The position numbers and the translations under genes were made by a program. Of a stretch of DNA of 45,827 bases, positions 20,769-28,836 are shown one piece after another. Position 1 is the stretch's first letter. Every line of letters starts with the position of its first letter. The notes beneath the pieces were generated by a model that was given only the letters and a program-made list of their open reading frames with translations, had not been told where the DNA came from and made no database searches. Source of the stretch: Bacteroidales bacterium (GTDB lineage: Bacteria > Bacteroidota > Bacteroidia > Bacteroidales > Marinilabiliaceae); NCBI GenBank assembly GCA_017417385.1, contig JAFPZF010000048.1, forward strand, positions 1 to 45,827, written 5' to 3'.

Positions 20769-21603
20769 CGCACACGGCAAATCTGTCTTTCCCGCAGAAA
20801 TCTTTGACTATCTCGACCTCCCTGCAACCGAGGCCCTCTAACAGCTCTGTCATCTCCTTCCCTAACGCCTCGTTTATCTCGAATATGATTCGTCTCTCCC
20901 GTCCACCACACATCTTCACTACTGCCCCATAAAATACTAGCGGGTCGCCGTCATCGACAAACAGCGCCGCCCCCGGCTCATATTCGACGACTCTCATGCT
21001 CATGCTCGCCCGCTCGCTCTCCATGACGTACGGCGGATTGCAGAGTACCACATCGACCCACTCCGGCAGTCTCGCCTCCTCCGCGAGGACGTCCATCTTT
21101 TCTACTTCTATATCCACCCCGACTCTCTCGGCATTCTCATTCGCGACTCTCAGCGGAACCTCTTCCTTATCTATCGCCAGGACTCTCACGCCCTCGCCCA
21201 TCTCGCTCTTGACGGCTATGGCTATGCAGCCGCTCCCCGTGCACACGTCTGCAACGCCCGTGACACTTCCAGCCCTAAAAAACCTGTCTTTGAAAAGTTG
21301 CACCAGATCTTCCGTCTCCTGCCTCGGTATCAGGACACCCCTCTCGACTCCTATCTTTATCCCCCTGAAATATCCATAGCTCATCGCATACTGCACCGGC
21401 TCTCCCTGCGCCACCCTCCTCGCAACGTCTTCAATTCTCCCTCCCATCGTCTCGTCTATCTCGTCCCCAGACCGCATCTCTATCTCGGTCCGCGTCCATC
21501 CCGTGACTTCCTCCATTATATACCTCGCCGTTGCCGTGGCTTCTTCATTGCCACCCTCTGCTATCACCTGGGCCAACCGCCGCCTTAGCTCTCCTACTTT
21601 CAT
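20758..21603 (-). CDS. prmC: Peptide chain release factor N5-glutamine methyltransferase PrmC (HemK)
   Basis: The 281-residue product has the PrmC order: a helical N-terminal domain (1-75), then VLIPRQETEDL at about 90-100 (usual form RPETE), the SAM-binding motif DVCTGSGCIAIAV at about 119-131 and the catalytic NPPYV at 189-193. EPGAALFVDDGDPL follows. It methylates the GGQ glutamine of RF1/RF2 using SAM in the cytoplasm. The RQETE and VCTGSG variants are mild departures from consensus but the catalytic motif is intact. The gene is convergent with acpH and overlaps it by 11 bases. The tRNA-Phe gene and its terminator lie just upstream on the same strand. Confidence 0.95.
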   Translation of the reverse strand: MKVGELRRRLAQVIAEGGNEEATATARYIMEEVTGWTRTEIEMRSGDEIDETMGGRIEDVARRVAQGEPVQYAMSYGYFRGIKIGVERGVLIPRQETEDLVQLFKDRFFRAGSVTGVADVCTGSGCIAIAVKSEMGEGVRVLAIDKEEVPLRVANENAERVGVDIEVEKMDVLAEEARLPEWVDVVLCNPPYVMESERASMSMRVVEYEPGAALFVDDGDPLVFYGAVVKMCGGRERRIIFEINEALGKEMTELLEGLGCREVEIVKDFCGKDRFAVCVTA

Positions 21604-21628
21604 GCCTCTTCTGCTCGTTTACACATAC

Positions 21629-21660
21629 AAAAAAAGGAGTTAACTTACTAGTCAACTCCT
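21629..21660 (-). terminator. Terminator of tRNA-Phe
   Basis: On the minus strand AGGAGTTGAC pairs with GTTAACTCCT (10 pairs, one G-U) around a TAGTAA loop. A run of T follows (A run 21629-21635 on plus). Confidence 0.8.
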
Positions 21661-21668
21661 CTCTTCTG

Positions 21669-21741
<73 letters not shown>

Positions 21742-21775
21742 ATCATGTTTGCTAATCTCTTCCCGATTGCGAGTG

Positions 21776-21806
21776 CAAAGTTATGACATTATTTCGTTAC
21801 CTCCAA
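21776..21806 (-). promoter_or_regulatory. Promoter of tRNA-Phe
   Basis: On the minus strand TTG (21806-21804), a 20-base spacer, then TAACTTTG (21783-21776). The 25 bases from 21783 down to 21759 are identical to 19975-19999 at the tRNA-Asn promoter. Confidence 0.8.
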
Positions 21807-21860
21807 ATATATCACCGCTTTTTTTTGAAAAACCTGCATTTTCGTCCACTTCACCCTACC

Positions 21861-21895
21861 AAAAAAGAGGGTTGAACGCTCCGTCCAACCCTCTT
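21861..21895 (-). terminator. Terminator of the dtd-mazG/deoC-kdsB operon
   Basis: Minus-strand stem AAGAGGGTTG / CAACCCTCTT (21895-21886 and 21874-21865), 11-base loop, followed by a T run. It is located 18 bases after the kdsB stop. Confidence 0.9.
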
Positions 21896-21912
21896 CTCGT
21901 TATTATTCTCCT

Positions 21913-22671
21913 CTATAACAGTCCTCGCTGCCGGAGCGACTCCAAATCCTCCGGCGTATCTATGCTAAGGCTCTCAAGTGTCGTCTCTAACACTCTGATT
22001 GGATATCCGGCCTCAAGCCACCTCAACTGCTCCAGCGACTCGGCCTTCTCCAACACCCCTGACTGTAGCTTGATCAACTCGTGCAGCACGGCTGTCCTAT
22101 ATCCATACAGCCCGATGTGGTTATAGAACGTCTGCTTCTTGAGCCACTCGCCCTGCTCGACACCTCGCAGATACGGGATCGCCTGCCTGCTGAAATATAG
22201 CGCATTGCCACTGCCTCCGACGACAACTTTCGGCTTGTTAGGGTTGAAGAGGTCATCCTCCCTCTCGCACTTCTTGACGAGCGTAGCTATCTCGACCTCA
22301 TCGTCATCAAAGGCCGACGCCAACAACTGCACCTGCTCCGGCTTGATGAAAGGCTCGTCCCCCTGTATGTTCAATACGACGTCGTAATTCCTCCCGTCCT
22401 CAGCCTCGACAAGGCTGACTGCCTCGGCACAACGGTCCGTGCCACTACGGTGCTTGCCGCTCGTCATGACTACTCGCCCGCCGAACTTGACGACGGCCTC
22501 GGCTATCCTGCTGTCGTCTGTCGCTACGCAGACATATCCCAGCGCCTTGGCGCACTGCTCATAGACTCGCTCTATCATGAGCTTGCCGCCTATGTCTGCA
22601 AGTGGCTTGCCTGGAAACCTGCTCGACGCATATCGCGCCGGGATCAGTCCTAAAACTCCTCTCTTGCTCAT
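21913..22671 (-). CDS. kdsB: 3-deoxy-manno-octulosonate cytidylyltransferase (CMP-Kdo synthetase)
   Basis: The 252-residue length is typical for KdsB. The N-terminal nucleotide-binding loop LIPARYASSRFPGKPL (about 9-24) is diagnostic. ATDDSRIAEAV and SGKHRSGTDRCAEA follow, then NIQGDEPF, the metal/CTP-binding segment. The enzyme activates Kdo with CTP in the cytoplasm for the inner core of lipopolysaccharide, so the cell is Gram-negative. It is the last gene of a tight minus-strand operon, 4 bases after the MazG-like/DeoC fusion. A clear terminator lies 18 bases downstream. Confidence 0.97.
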   Translation of the reverse strand: MSKRGVLGLIPARYASSRFPGKPLADIGGKLMIERVYEQCAKALGYVCVATDDSRIAEAVVKFGGRVVMTSGKHRSGTDRCAEAVSLVEAEDGRNYDVVLNIQGDEPFIKPEQVQLLASAFDDDEVEIATLVKKCEREDDLFNPNKPKVVVGGSGNALYFSRQAIPYLRGVEQGEWLKKQTFYNHIGLYGYRTAVLHELIKLQSGVLEKAESLEQLRWLEAGYPIRVLETTLESLSIDTPEDLESLRQRGLL

Positions 22672-22675
22672 CTCT

Positions 22676-23917
22676 CTAGAAATAATTGCCGTCTAGCTTA
22701 CCGCCTTCCTTCTCGACGATGGCCTTCAACAAGGTGTTCGCCAGTCTGCTCGCACCTATCCTGAAGTATAGGTTGCTCTCGACTTCCTTCCCGACGAGGT
22801 CCTTCGCTATCGCATAATACTTGGCCGCATCCTCGACTGTCGAGATCCCGCCTGCTGCCTTGAAACCGACGAGCCTGCCGGTCTTCGCCTTGTACGCCTT
22901 GATGGCCTCGCACATGACGATGGCAGCCTCCGCTGATGCTCCATTGCAGTTCTTGCCGGTGCTAGTCTTGATCATGTCCGCACCAGCCTCACACGCTAAT
23001 ACGCTGGCCTCCCACATGAGCTTATGCGTCGGCAGCGCTCCCGTCTCGAGTATCACCTTGGTCCTCAGCCCCGGGACGACATTGCACAGCGTTTTCAACT
23101 CGTCAAATACGAAGTCATAGTTGCCCTCTATCATCTCGCCGACTGAGATAACTATGTCAACCTCGGTAACGCCGCCCTTTGCAGCCTCCTCGATGTCAGC
23201 CTTCTTCAATGCTACCGACGCCTGCGACGACGGGAAGCAGGCTGCTACGACTGCCTTCTGGACTCCCTCTGCCGTCAACGTCTTGCTGAGCTGCGACGCA
23301 AACCTGGAGTAGAGGCAGATGCCGCCTACGTTCTTGAGCGTCGGATAGTCCTTCGCAAAGGTGTTGACATGTCCGATGAACTTGCTGACACTGGCCTCGG
23401 TGTCGGTGTGGCTGAGCGTCGTAAGGTCTATGGCATTGAGCAGTCGCTTCAACGTCTCCACGTCACCAGCCATCTTGTTCGCCTCCTGTGTATACCCTGC
23501 TATCCTCGCCTCGAGGTTGTCAAGTGCTGCCGGATAGCCGTAAGCCTCAATAATCTTCTTGCCGTTCATTATGTCTCTTAGTTTTATATTGTCCTTATGT
23601 CTGTCTTTGTCTCGCTTGGTCTTCTTCTCTATTGTCTTCCAGAAAGCCGTCGTCAGGTCTGTCCCCGTCTGGTTCGCAAGGCAGCAGACTACCCATAGTA
23701 CGTCCGCCAGCTCGTCCGAGAGATCCTCTTTCTCCTCTTCGCCCTTCTTGAAACTCTGGTCGCCATATTTCCTGGCCATCACCCGAGCGACCTCCCCGAC
23801 TTCCTCAGTCAGGCACGCCATGTTGGTCAGCGGCGAGAAATATCGGACTCCGACGGTCTTTATCCACTCGTCGACTTGCCTCTGTACTTCACGGAGTGTT
23901 ATGTCCTCCCCCTCCAT
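22676..23917 (-). CDS. deoC: Fusion protein: MazG-like nucleotide pyrophosphohydrolase + deoxyribose-phosphate aldolase (DeoC)
   Basis: One 413-residue frame joins two enzymes. Residues 1-115 are a MazG-like NTP pyrophosphohydrolase with the helical Mg-binding set E38-E39-x2-E42 and E69-x2-D72 (LTEEVGEV, LSDELADV). Residues 117-413 are DeoC with the expected D254 (EVDIVISVG), Schiff-base K317 (MIKTSTGKN) and K353 (GFKAAGGI). DeoC cleaves 2-deoxyribose-5-phosphate to glyceraldehyde-3-phosphate and acetaldehyde. In related genomes I recall these as separate neighbouring genes. Here no stop separates them, and M117 (ATG 23569-23567) would be the natural start of a stand-alone DeoC. Internal re-initiation remains possible. 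The gene lies 3 bases after dtd and 4 before kdsB. Confidence 0.9.
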   Translation of the reverse strand: MEGEDITLREVQRQVDEWIKTVGVRYFSPLTNMACLTEEVGEVARVMARKYGDQSFKKGEEEKEDLSDELADVLWVVCCLANQTGTDLTTAFWKTIEKKTKRDKDRHKDNIKLRDIMNGKKIIEAYGYPAALDNLEARIAGYTQEANKMAGDVETLKRLLNAIDLTTLSHTDTEASVSKFIGHVNTFAKDYPTLKNVGGICLYSRFASQLSKTLTAEGVQKAVVAACFPSSQASVALKKADIEEAAKGGVTEVDIVISVGEMIEGNYDFVFDELKTLCNVVPGLRTKVILETGALPTHKLMWEASVLACEAGADMIKTSTGKNCNGASAEAAIVMCEAIKAYKAKTGRLVGFKAAGGISTVEDAAKYYAIAKDLVGKEVESNLYFRIGASRLANTLLKAIVEKEGGKLDGNYF

Positions 23918-23920
23918 TGC

Positions 23921-24376
23921 CTAAAACTCTTTGTTCTCTGTGTCAATCACGATTGTGACTGGTCCGTCCGCCTCCATGTCTATCTTCATGTCAGCCCCGA
24001 AGACTCCTGTCGCTATCTTCTTGCCTATCAGCTTTCCGAGGGTCTCGACGAAATACTCATACAGAGGTATCGCCTCCTCTGGGCGCGCAGCATCTATGAA
24101 CGACGGTCTATTCCCATGCCTGGTCTTGCCGAACAATGTGAACTGGCTGACTACCATGCACTCTGCCCCAGCGTCTGTCGTCGAGACGTTCATCAGCCCC
24201 TCGCTGTCCGAGAATATCCTCATCCCTGCTACTTTCTTGGCTATGTAGTCCGCATCTTCCTTGCTGTCGCCGACCTTGACTCCGAGCAGTATCATGAGCC
24301 CTGCCCCTATGCTTCCACTGAGCACACCGTCAGCGACGACCTTCGCCCTGCTGACTCTCTGTATGACACATCGCAT
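23921..24376 (-). CDS. dtd: D-aminoacyl-tRNA deacylase
   Basis: The 151-residue protein has the Dtd motifs. It starts MRCVIQRVSRAKV, with SQFTL at 77-81, KTRHGNRPSF at about 84-93 and ADGPVTI near 136-142, containing the Gly-cisPro-type GPVT motif. It removes D-amino acids and glycine mischarged on tRNA in the cytoplasm. It is the first gene of the dtd-[mazG/deoC]-kdsB operon with gaps of 3-4 bases. A weak -7-like TAATTTTA lies at 24407-24400 on the minus strand, without a convincing -33 element. Confidence 0.97.
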   Translation of the reverse strand: MRCVIQRVSRAKVVADGVLSGSIGAGLMILLGVKVGDSKEDADYIAKKVAGMRIFSDSEGLMNVSTTDAGAECMVVSQFTLFGKTRHGNRPSFIDAARPEEAIPLYEYFVETLGKLIGKKIATGVFGADMKIDMEADGPVTIVIDTENKEF

Positions 24377-24467
24377 CGCGTTCTTTCTTTTTCCGCCGTA
24401 AAATTACTCAAAAATCATGTAACATTATGACCTCACCGCCCCCGCTTCTCTACACCTTCTCTCCCTC

Positions 24468-25352
24468 TTACAACCTTTCTATTTCCTCTTCTGTCAACCC
24501 CGTCACCATCCTTATCTGCTCTGTCGTCATCCCTATCCCCTTCATCTTCCTCGCATTCTCTATGTTATTATCGCGCGCTCCCTCTTCTCGTCCTTCTTTG
24601 ATGCCTTCTTCCCTTCCTTCTTTCCTCCCCTCTTCATACCTCTGCTCCGCCGCACCAACCAAGTTCCTGTCAAGCCTCACCTTGTCCCAGAACCAGTTGT
24701 ACTCCTCCAGCTGCTCCCTCGTGTACGCGGTCTCCTCGACTATCTTCATCGCCTGACTTATCTCACCGTTGTCCCTCAACTCCTTCGGCACCTCTCTCGT
24801 GTCATCATCTATCTCCGTCAGGAACCGTAGCCACAACGCCGCCATCTTCTTCTCTGTCATGTTCTGCGGCTTGAACTTCGGCAGCTCGACGAATACGAGG
24901 TGCAGCCCGTCTATCACCTTCTCGGTCTTCTTGTCGTGAACCATCTGATAGTGATGTATCATCTCCGTCATGTTCGGCTCGAATATGTCGTTGACAAGGC
25001 TCAGCGTGTACACTGGCTTCAGCTGACTGTAGTCCTCTCCCTGTCTGAGCTGCTCGACATACACCTTTGCCGAGTTGAAGAGCACTCTGTCCTTGAAGTT
25101 CGTCGTCCAGTACATCTGCATCTCGACGATGAAATGCCGCCCATCCTTCGCCTTGCACATGACATCTACTATGCTGTACTTCCCCGACGAGAACCACGGC
25201 ACTCTCTCCGGCGAGAGATACTCAACCTCCTTTATCTCCTGACTCGCATCGAGCGGCAACAACGCATTCAATAGGCTTATGACGAGGTTCGGATGCTCGC
25301 CAAACACCTTCTTGAACGTCAAGTCCGCCTTCGGGTCCAGATACTTTCCCAT
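24468..25352 (-). CDS. Rpn-family PD-(D/E)XK nuclease / recombination-promoting protein (copy 1)
   Basis: The start at 25352 gives MGKYLDPKADLTFKKVFG, the conserved N-terminus of this family. A longer frame upstream looks non-coding. With that start the protein is 294 residues. Nuclease core residues are D63 (YSIVDVMC) and E77-x-Q79 (HFIVEMQ). The tail has charged EGRKEGREEG repeats and a short C-terminal helix pair. Rpn proteins are linked to RecA-independent recombination and are often called putative transposases, but no terminal inverted repeats are visible. A paralogue sharing the same core sits at 42318-43211. Confidence 0.88.
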   Translation of the reverse strand: MGKYLDPKADLTFKKVFGEHPNLVISLLNALLPLDASQEIKEVEYLSPERVPWFSSGKYSIVDVMCKAKDGRHFIVEMQMYWTTNFKDRVLFNSAKVYVEQLRQGEDYSQLKPVYTLSLVNDIFEPNMTEMIHHYQMVHDKKTEKVIDGLHLVFVELPKFKPQNMTEKKMAALWLRFLTEIDDDTREVPKELRDNGEISQAMKIVEETAYTREQLEEYNWFWDKVRLDRNLVGAAEQRYEEGRKEGREEGIKEGREEGARDNNIENARKMKGIGMTTEQIRMVTGLTEEEIERL

Positions 25353-25655
25353 GTCACATTCTCTTTTCTGCCCGCAATTTACGCTTTTTCTCCCTATATT
25401 CCAACCCACCACTTTCTTCCCGCTCTTTCTTCCTTCCCCTGCGAAGGACAGCACTTTCTTTCCATTCTACCCCCGTGGTTAGGCCTTAAAACCTCCCTAT
25501 CGGAGCTCAGGACTTCATAGAGCAAGTCGCCGGTTCACAATAATACACACTTCCTACGCCCAACACGTAAACTAAAGTGTCTGTGTTCTCTCGTCGAAAA
25601 AAACATTATTATCCTATTGCATATTTAAAAACCTCTCCTTAAATTTGCCGGCGAT
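25353..25655. other. Intergenic region between the Rpn gene and the trp leader
   Basis: This divergent intergenic stretch of about 300 bases holds the trp promoter at its right end. The left half has pyrimidine-rich plus-strand sequence. I see no gene or clear RNA structure between 25450 and 25600, and no convincing TAnnTTTG for the Rpn gene. Confidence 0.5.
25617..25647 (+). promoter_or_regulatory. Promoter of the trp operon
   Basis: TTG at 25617-25619, a 20-base spacer, then TAAATTTG at 25640-25647: an exact match to TTG-N19/20-TAnnTTTG. The predicted start, about 5-8 bases after the box, falls only a few bases before the leader-peptide ATG at 25656. Confidence 0.85.
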
Positions 25656-25724
25656 ATGAAAACAAACGTAAACATAGCAAGCAACAGCTGGTGGTGGCGC
25701 ACTTACTTCTTCAACCGGAGGTGA
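25656..25724 (+). CDS. trpL: trp operon leader peptide with three consecutive Trp codons
   Basis: A 22-codon frame, MKTNVNIASNSWWWRTYFFN followed by RR and TGA. Trp codons are at 25689-25697, followed by Arg-Thr-Tyr-Phe-Phe. A run of Trp codons just ahead of a terminator and the trp genes is the signature of ribosome-mediated attenuation. Stalling at the Trp codons would leave 25715-25721 free to act as antiterminator. The peptide itself probably has no function. The ATG is nearly at the predicted transcription start, so translation may begin almost without a leader. Confidence 0.9.
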   Translation: MKTNVNIASNSWWWRTYFFNRR

Positions 25725-25786
25725 GCGGGCTGTCGGCGTTTGATATAAGAGACAACAGACAAAGAGCTTTGCAGGAAACCCTCCGG
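25715..25786 (+). promoter_or_regulatory. Antiterminator pairing of the trp attenuator
   Basis: CCGGAGG at 25715-25721, the last codons of the leader peptide, is exactly complementary to CCTCCGG at 25780-25786. The latter is the loop and first 3' stem base of the terminator. Pairing would block the terminator. A ribosome finishing at the TGA (25722-25724) would cover the first element and restore termination. Confidence 0.75.
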
Positions 25787-25802
25787 CAAAGCTCTTTTCA
25801 TT
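25761..25802 (+). terminator. trp attenuator terminator
   Basis: Perfect 12-bp stem AAAGAGCTTTGC (25761-25772) with GCAAAGCTCTTT (25786-25797), 13-base loop, then a T-rich tail. It lies between the leader peptide and trpE. Confidence 0.9.
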
Positions 25803-25825
25803 TTCACGATAACAAGCAACATACG

Positions 25826-27235
25826 ATGAAATACAAGTTCACTACTGAATCGAAGACTATGCTGGGTGACCTCCACACTCCTGTCGGTGTCTACATGAAG
25901 GTCAGAGACCTCTTCACCCAGAGCGCCCTCATGGAAAGCTCCGACTTCCATAGCGGCAAGAACTCGCGCTCTTTCGTCTGCTTCGAGCCCCTCGCAAGCA
26001 TCGCTATCGGTCACGGACTGACGACGATGACCTTCCCCGACGGCTCGCAGTCTAAAAGCGCTATCGACGAGTCTAACACTGTCGAAAAGGCTATCAACGA
26101 CTTCCTCGGCTCTTTCGAACTCAACGCAGACTCCGAACATATTGGTCTCATCGGCTACACGTCTTTCAACGCCGTCCGTTACTTCGAGAACATCGCTGTC
26201 AAGGACGAGACTAAAGAGGAGAACGACGCCGCAGACATTATGTATGTCCTCTTCCGCAACGTCATCGCCTTCGACCACTTCAACGGCAGCATGAAACTGA
26301 TCAGCCTCCGCGAAGAGGGCGCTCCCAAAAGTGGTCTCCACAGGATCGAGAAGGCTCTCTCTAGAAGCGACATACAGGCCTACCCTTTCCACCCGGTCGG
26401 CGAGACGACAAGCGCCCTGACCGACGAACAGCACAAGGCTAATATCCGCAAGGGTATCGCACACTGCCTCCGAGGAGACGTCTTCCAGATTGTTCTCTCC
26501 CGCCGCTTCATGCAGCGCTACGAGGGTGACGACTTCAAGCTCTACCGCGCCCTCCGCAACATCAACCCCTCGCCCTACCTCTTCTTCCTCGACATGGGTG
26601 GCTTCCGTATCTTCGGCTCATCGCCCGAGACTCACTGCCGCATCGAGACGCACAACGGCTTCCGACAGGCTTATATCGACCCTATCGCCGGCACGACCAA
26701 GCGCACTGGCAACCCCGAACAGGATCAGATCAACGCTCAGTACCTGCGAGATGACCCTAAGGAGAACGCCGAGCACGTCATGCTAGTCGACCTCGCCCGC
26801 AACGACCTAAGCCGCAACTGCCGAGGCGTCAAGGTGGAGTTCTTCAAGGAAATGCAATACTATAGCCACGTCATCCACCTCGTCAGCCGTGTCAGCGGAA
26901 CTCTCCGCAGCGAGGCCGACAGCGTCAAGTCTTTCATCGACACTTTCCCAGCCGGAACTCTCTCTGGCGCACCTAAGGTCAGAGCTATGCAGCTTATCAG
27001 TGAGATCGAGCCCCACAACCGTGGCGCCTACGGCGGATGCGTCGGAACTATCGGCTTCGATGGCTCTCTCAACCAGGCTATTACGATCAGGACCTTCGTC
27101 AGCCGTGGCGGCGAACTGTGGTTCCAGGCTGGCGGTGGCATCGTCGCCAAGAGCAACGAGGAATACGAACTTCAAGAGGTCAACAACAAACTCGGCGCAC
27201 TCCGACGCGCTATCATGATGGCTGAAAACATGTAA
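25826..27235 (+). CDS. trpE: Anthranilate synthase component I
   Basis: The start at 25826 (MKYKFTTESK) gives 469 residues, usual for TrpE. A longer GTG-initiated frame upstream only overlaps the attenuator and is rejected. The protein carries a Trp-feedback motif variant ALMESSDF (34-41, usual LLES). The chorismate-binding domain includes IFGSSPETHCR, PIAGTTKRT, DLARNDL and TFPAGTLSGAPKVRAM. With TrpG glutamine amidotransferase it turns chorismate and glutamine into anthranilate. It is the first structural gene after the attenuator, and trpG follows almost without gap. Confidence 0.97.
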   Translation: MKYKFTTESKTMLGDLHTPVGVYMKVRDLFTQSALMESSDFHSGKNSRSFVCFEPLASIAIGHGLTTMTFPDGSQSKSAIDESNTVEKAINDFLGSFELNADSEHIGLIGYTSFNAVRYFENIAVKDETKEENDAADIMYVLFRNVIAFDHFNGSMKLISLREEGAPKSGLHRIEKALSRSDIQAYPFHPVGETTSALTDEQHKANIRKGIAHCLRGDVFQIVLSRRFMQRYEGDDFKLYRALRNINPSPYLFFLDMGGFRIFGSSPETHCRIETHNGFRQAYIDPIAGTTKRTGNPEQDQINAQYLRDDPKENAEHVMLVDLARNDLSRNCRGVKVEFFKEMQYYSHVIHLVSRVSGTLRSEADSVKSFIDTFPAGTLSGAPKVRAMQLISEIEPHNRGAYGGCVGTIGFDGSLNQAITIRTFVSRGGELWFQAGGGIVAKSNEEYELQEVNNKLGALRRAIMMAENM

Positions 27236-27247
27236 ATGAGGCTCACT

Positions 27248-27811
27248 ATGAAGATTACGATTATAGACAACTACGACTCCTTCACCTACAACCTCGCCCA
27301 CCTTATCGACGAACTGGGTTGCGAGGTCAAGGTCTTCCGCAATGACAAGTTCGACATGGCAGACATCGAGCTGGCCGACAAGATCGTCCTCTCCCCAGGC
27401 CCTGGCATCCCTAGCGAAGCCGGCAAACTGATGGACGTCATCAAGACCTTCGCAGGCAAAAAGCCTATCCTCGGCGTCTGCCTCGGTCACCAGGCTATCG
27501 CTGAGGCCTTCGGCGGCTCACTCATCAACCTCCAGGATGTCTACCACGGCGTACAGACTCCAGCCGAAATCACTGCTCGTGACTATATCTTCGACGGTCT
27601 CGGAGACTCTATCACTGTCGGTCGCTACCATTCCTGGGTCGTCAACCCGACCACCCTTCCCTCCTGCCTCGAGGTTACGGCTCTCGCCGACGGCGGTCAG
27701 ATCATGGGTCTTCGCCATACGAACCTCGACATCCACGGTATTCAGTTCCACCCGGAAAGCGTCCTCACACCTGACGGGAAGACTATTATGATGAACTTTA
27801 TCAACAAATAA
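27248..27811 (+). CDS. trpG: Anthranilate synthase component II (glutamine amidotransferase)
   Basis: A class I glutamine amidotransferase of 187 residues. The start at 27248 gives MKITIIDNYDSFTYNL, the conserved N-terminus; an in-frame ATG four codons earlier (27236) directly abuts the trpE stop. The nucleophile is C78 in GVCLGHQ, the oxyanion motif is SPGPGIP, and the catalytic His/Glu lie in IQFHPES. It supplies ammonia from glutamine to TrpE. It might also serve aminodeoxychorismate synthase, but its position inside the trp operon favours anthranilate synthesis. Confidence 0.96.
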   Translation: MKITIIDNYDSFTYNLAHLIDELGCEVKVFRNDKFDMADIELADKIVLSPGPGIPSEAGKLMDVIKTFAGKKPILGVCLGHQAIAEAFGGSLINLQDVYHGVQTPAEITARDYIFDGLGDSITVGRYHSWVVNPTTLPSCLEVTALADGGQIMGLRHTNLDIHGIQFHPESVLTPDGKTIMMNFINK

Positions 27812-27834
27812 CTTTAGACAACAAGACAACGACT

Positions 27835-28836
27835 ATGAAACAGTTCCTAACGCGTCTCGTCGAGGGCGAGACTCTCTCTGCTAAAGAGACTGAAGATATT
27901 CTTATCGGTATCACCGAGGGACGCTTCCCGCAAGAACAGATTACGGCCTTCATCATGAGCCTCCAGATGAGAGGCGTAGCTGTCGACGAACTTATCGGAC
28001 TCCGCAACGGTATCCTGAACACTGGCGTCCCAGCCGAGGTCACTGACTACAAACCTATCGACATCGTCGGGACTGGCGGCGACGGCAAGAATACTTTCAA
28101 CATCTCGACGTGCGCATGCTTCGTCGTCGCCGGCGCTGGCTACAAGGTCGCTAAGCACGGCAACTACGCCGCCACTTCCGTCAGCGGCGCCTCAGACGTC
28201 ATCGAGGGTCACGGCGTCAAGTTCACGGCCGACAAGGACAAGCTCCGCCGCTCTATGGACGAGTGCGGCATCGTCTACCTTCACGCCCCACTCTTCGCTC
28301 GCGCTATGAAGTTCGTCGCTCCTATCCGTAAGGCTCTCAAGATCCCGACCTGCTTCAACCTCCTCGGACCTCTCGTCAACCCAGCCCGACCAGCCTACCA
28401 GCTCCTCGGTGTAGCCAACCTCAACCAGATGAGGCTCTATAGTAATGTATACCAGCAACTGGGCATCAACTACGGCATCGTCAGCAGCACCGACGGCTAC
28501 GACGAGATTTCTCTCACCTCCCCTTTCAAGATTATTACGAGGTCTATCGAGAAAATCTTCTCCCCTCAGGACTTCGGCATGAAGACGGCTACAGCACGCG
28601 ACCTCAGCGGCGAGGACGGTCAGACGAAGGCCGACGCCGTCGCTGTCTTCGACCGTGTCCTACAAAACAAGGCTACGGAAAGTCAGATAGACGTCGTCGT
28701 CGTCAACGCTGCCGCTGCTATCAAAATCATCGAGAAGGATAAGGATATTAAGGAGTGTATCAACATCGCACGAGAAAGTATCTTGAGCGGACGAGCCTTC
28801 GACACTCTCAAGAAATTTGTAGCACTGAACTCATGA
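27835..28836 (+). CDS. trpD: Anthranilate phosphoribosyltransferase
   Basis: A full-length 333-residue TrpD. The PRPP-binding signature GTGGDGKNTFNIST is at 79-92, KHGN at 107-110 and the anthranilate-side ATSVSGASDVIE just after. RPAYQLLGV is in the C-terminal half. It transfers phosphoribose from PRPP to anthranilate. It begins 23 bases after trpG and overlaps trpC by 4 bases (ATGA), implying translational coupling. It is not fused to trpG, unlike in enterobacteria. Confidence 0.97.
   Translation: MKQFLTRLVEGETLSAKETEDILIGITEGRFPQEQITAFIMSLQMRGVAVDELIGLRNGILNTGVPAEVTDYKPIDIVGTGGDGKNTFNISTCACFVVAGAGYKVAKHGNYAATSVSGASDVIEGHGVKFTADKDKLRRSMDECGIVYLHAPLFARAMKFVAPIRKALKIPTCFNLLGPLVNPARPAYQLLGVANLNQMRLYSNVYQQLGINYGIVSSTDGYDEISLTSPFKIITRSIEKIFSPQDFGMKTATARDLSGEDGQTKADAVAVFDRVLQNKATESQIDVVVVNAAAAIKIIEKDKDIKECINIARESILSGRAFDTLKKFVALNS

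Noticed and set aside
24468-25352. Rpn gene as part of an insertion sequence
   Set aside because: No terminal inverted repeats or target-site duplication are visible at either end, so it is annotated as a gene only.
25450-25600. Possible tRNA-like or structured RNA near GCCGGTTCACAA
   Set aside because: No acceptor or anticodon stem can be drawn around it, so no RNA gene is called.
25691-25825. GTG-initiated N-terminal extension of trpE
   Set aside because: It would run through the leader Trp codons out of frame and through the terminator hairpin; the conserved TrpE start is at 25826.
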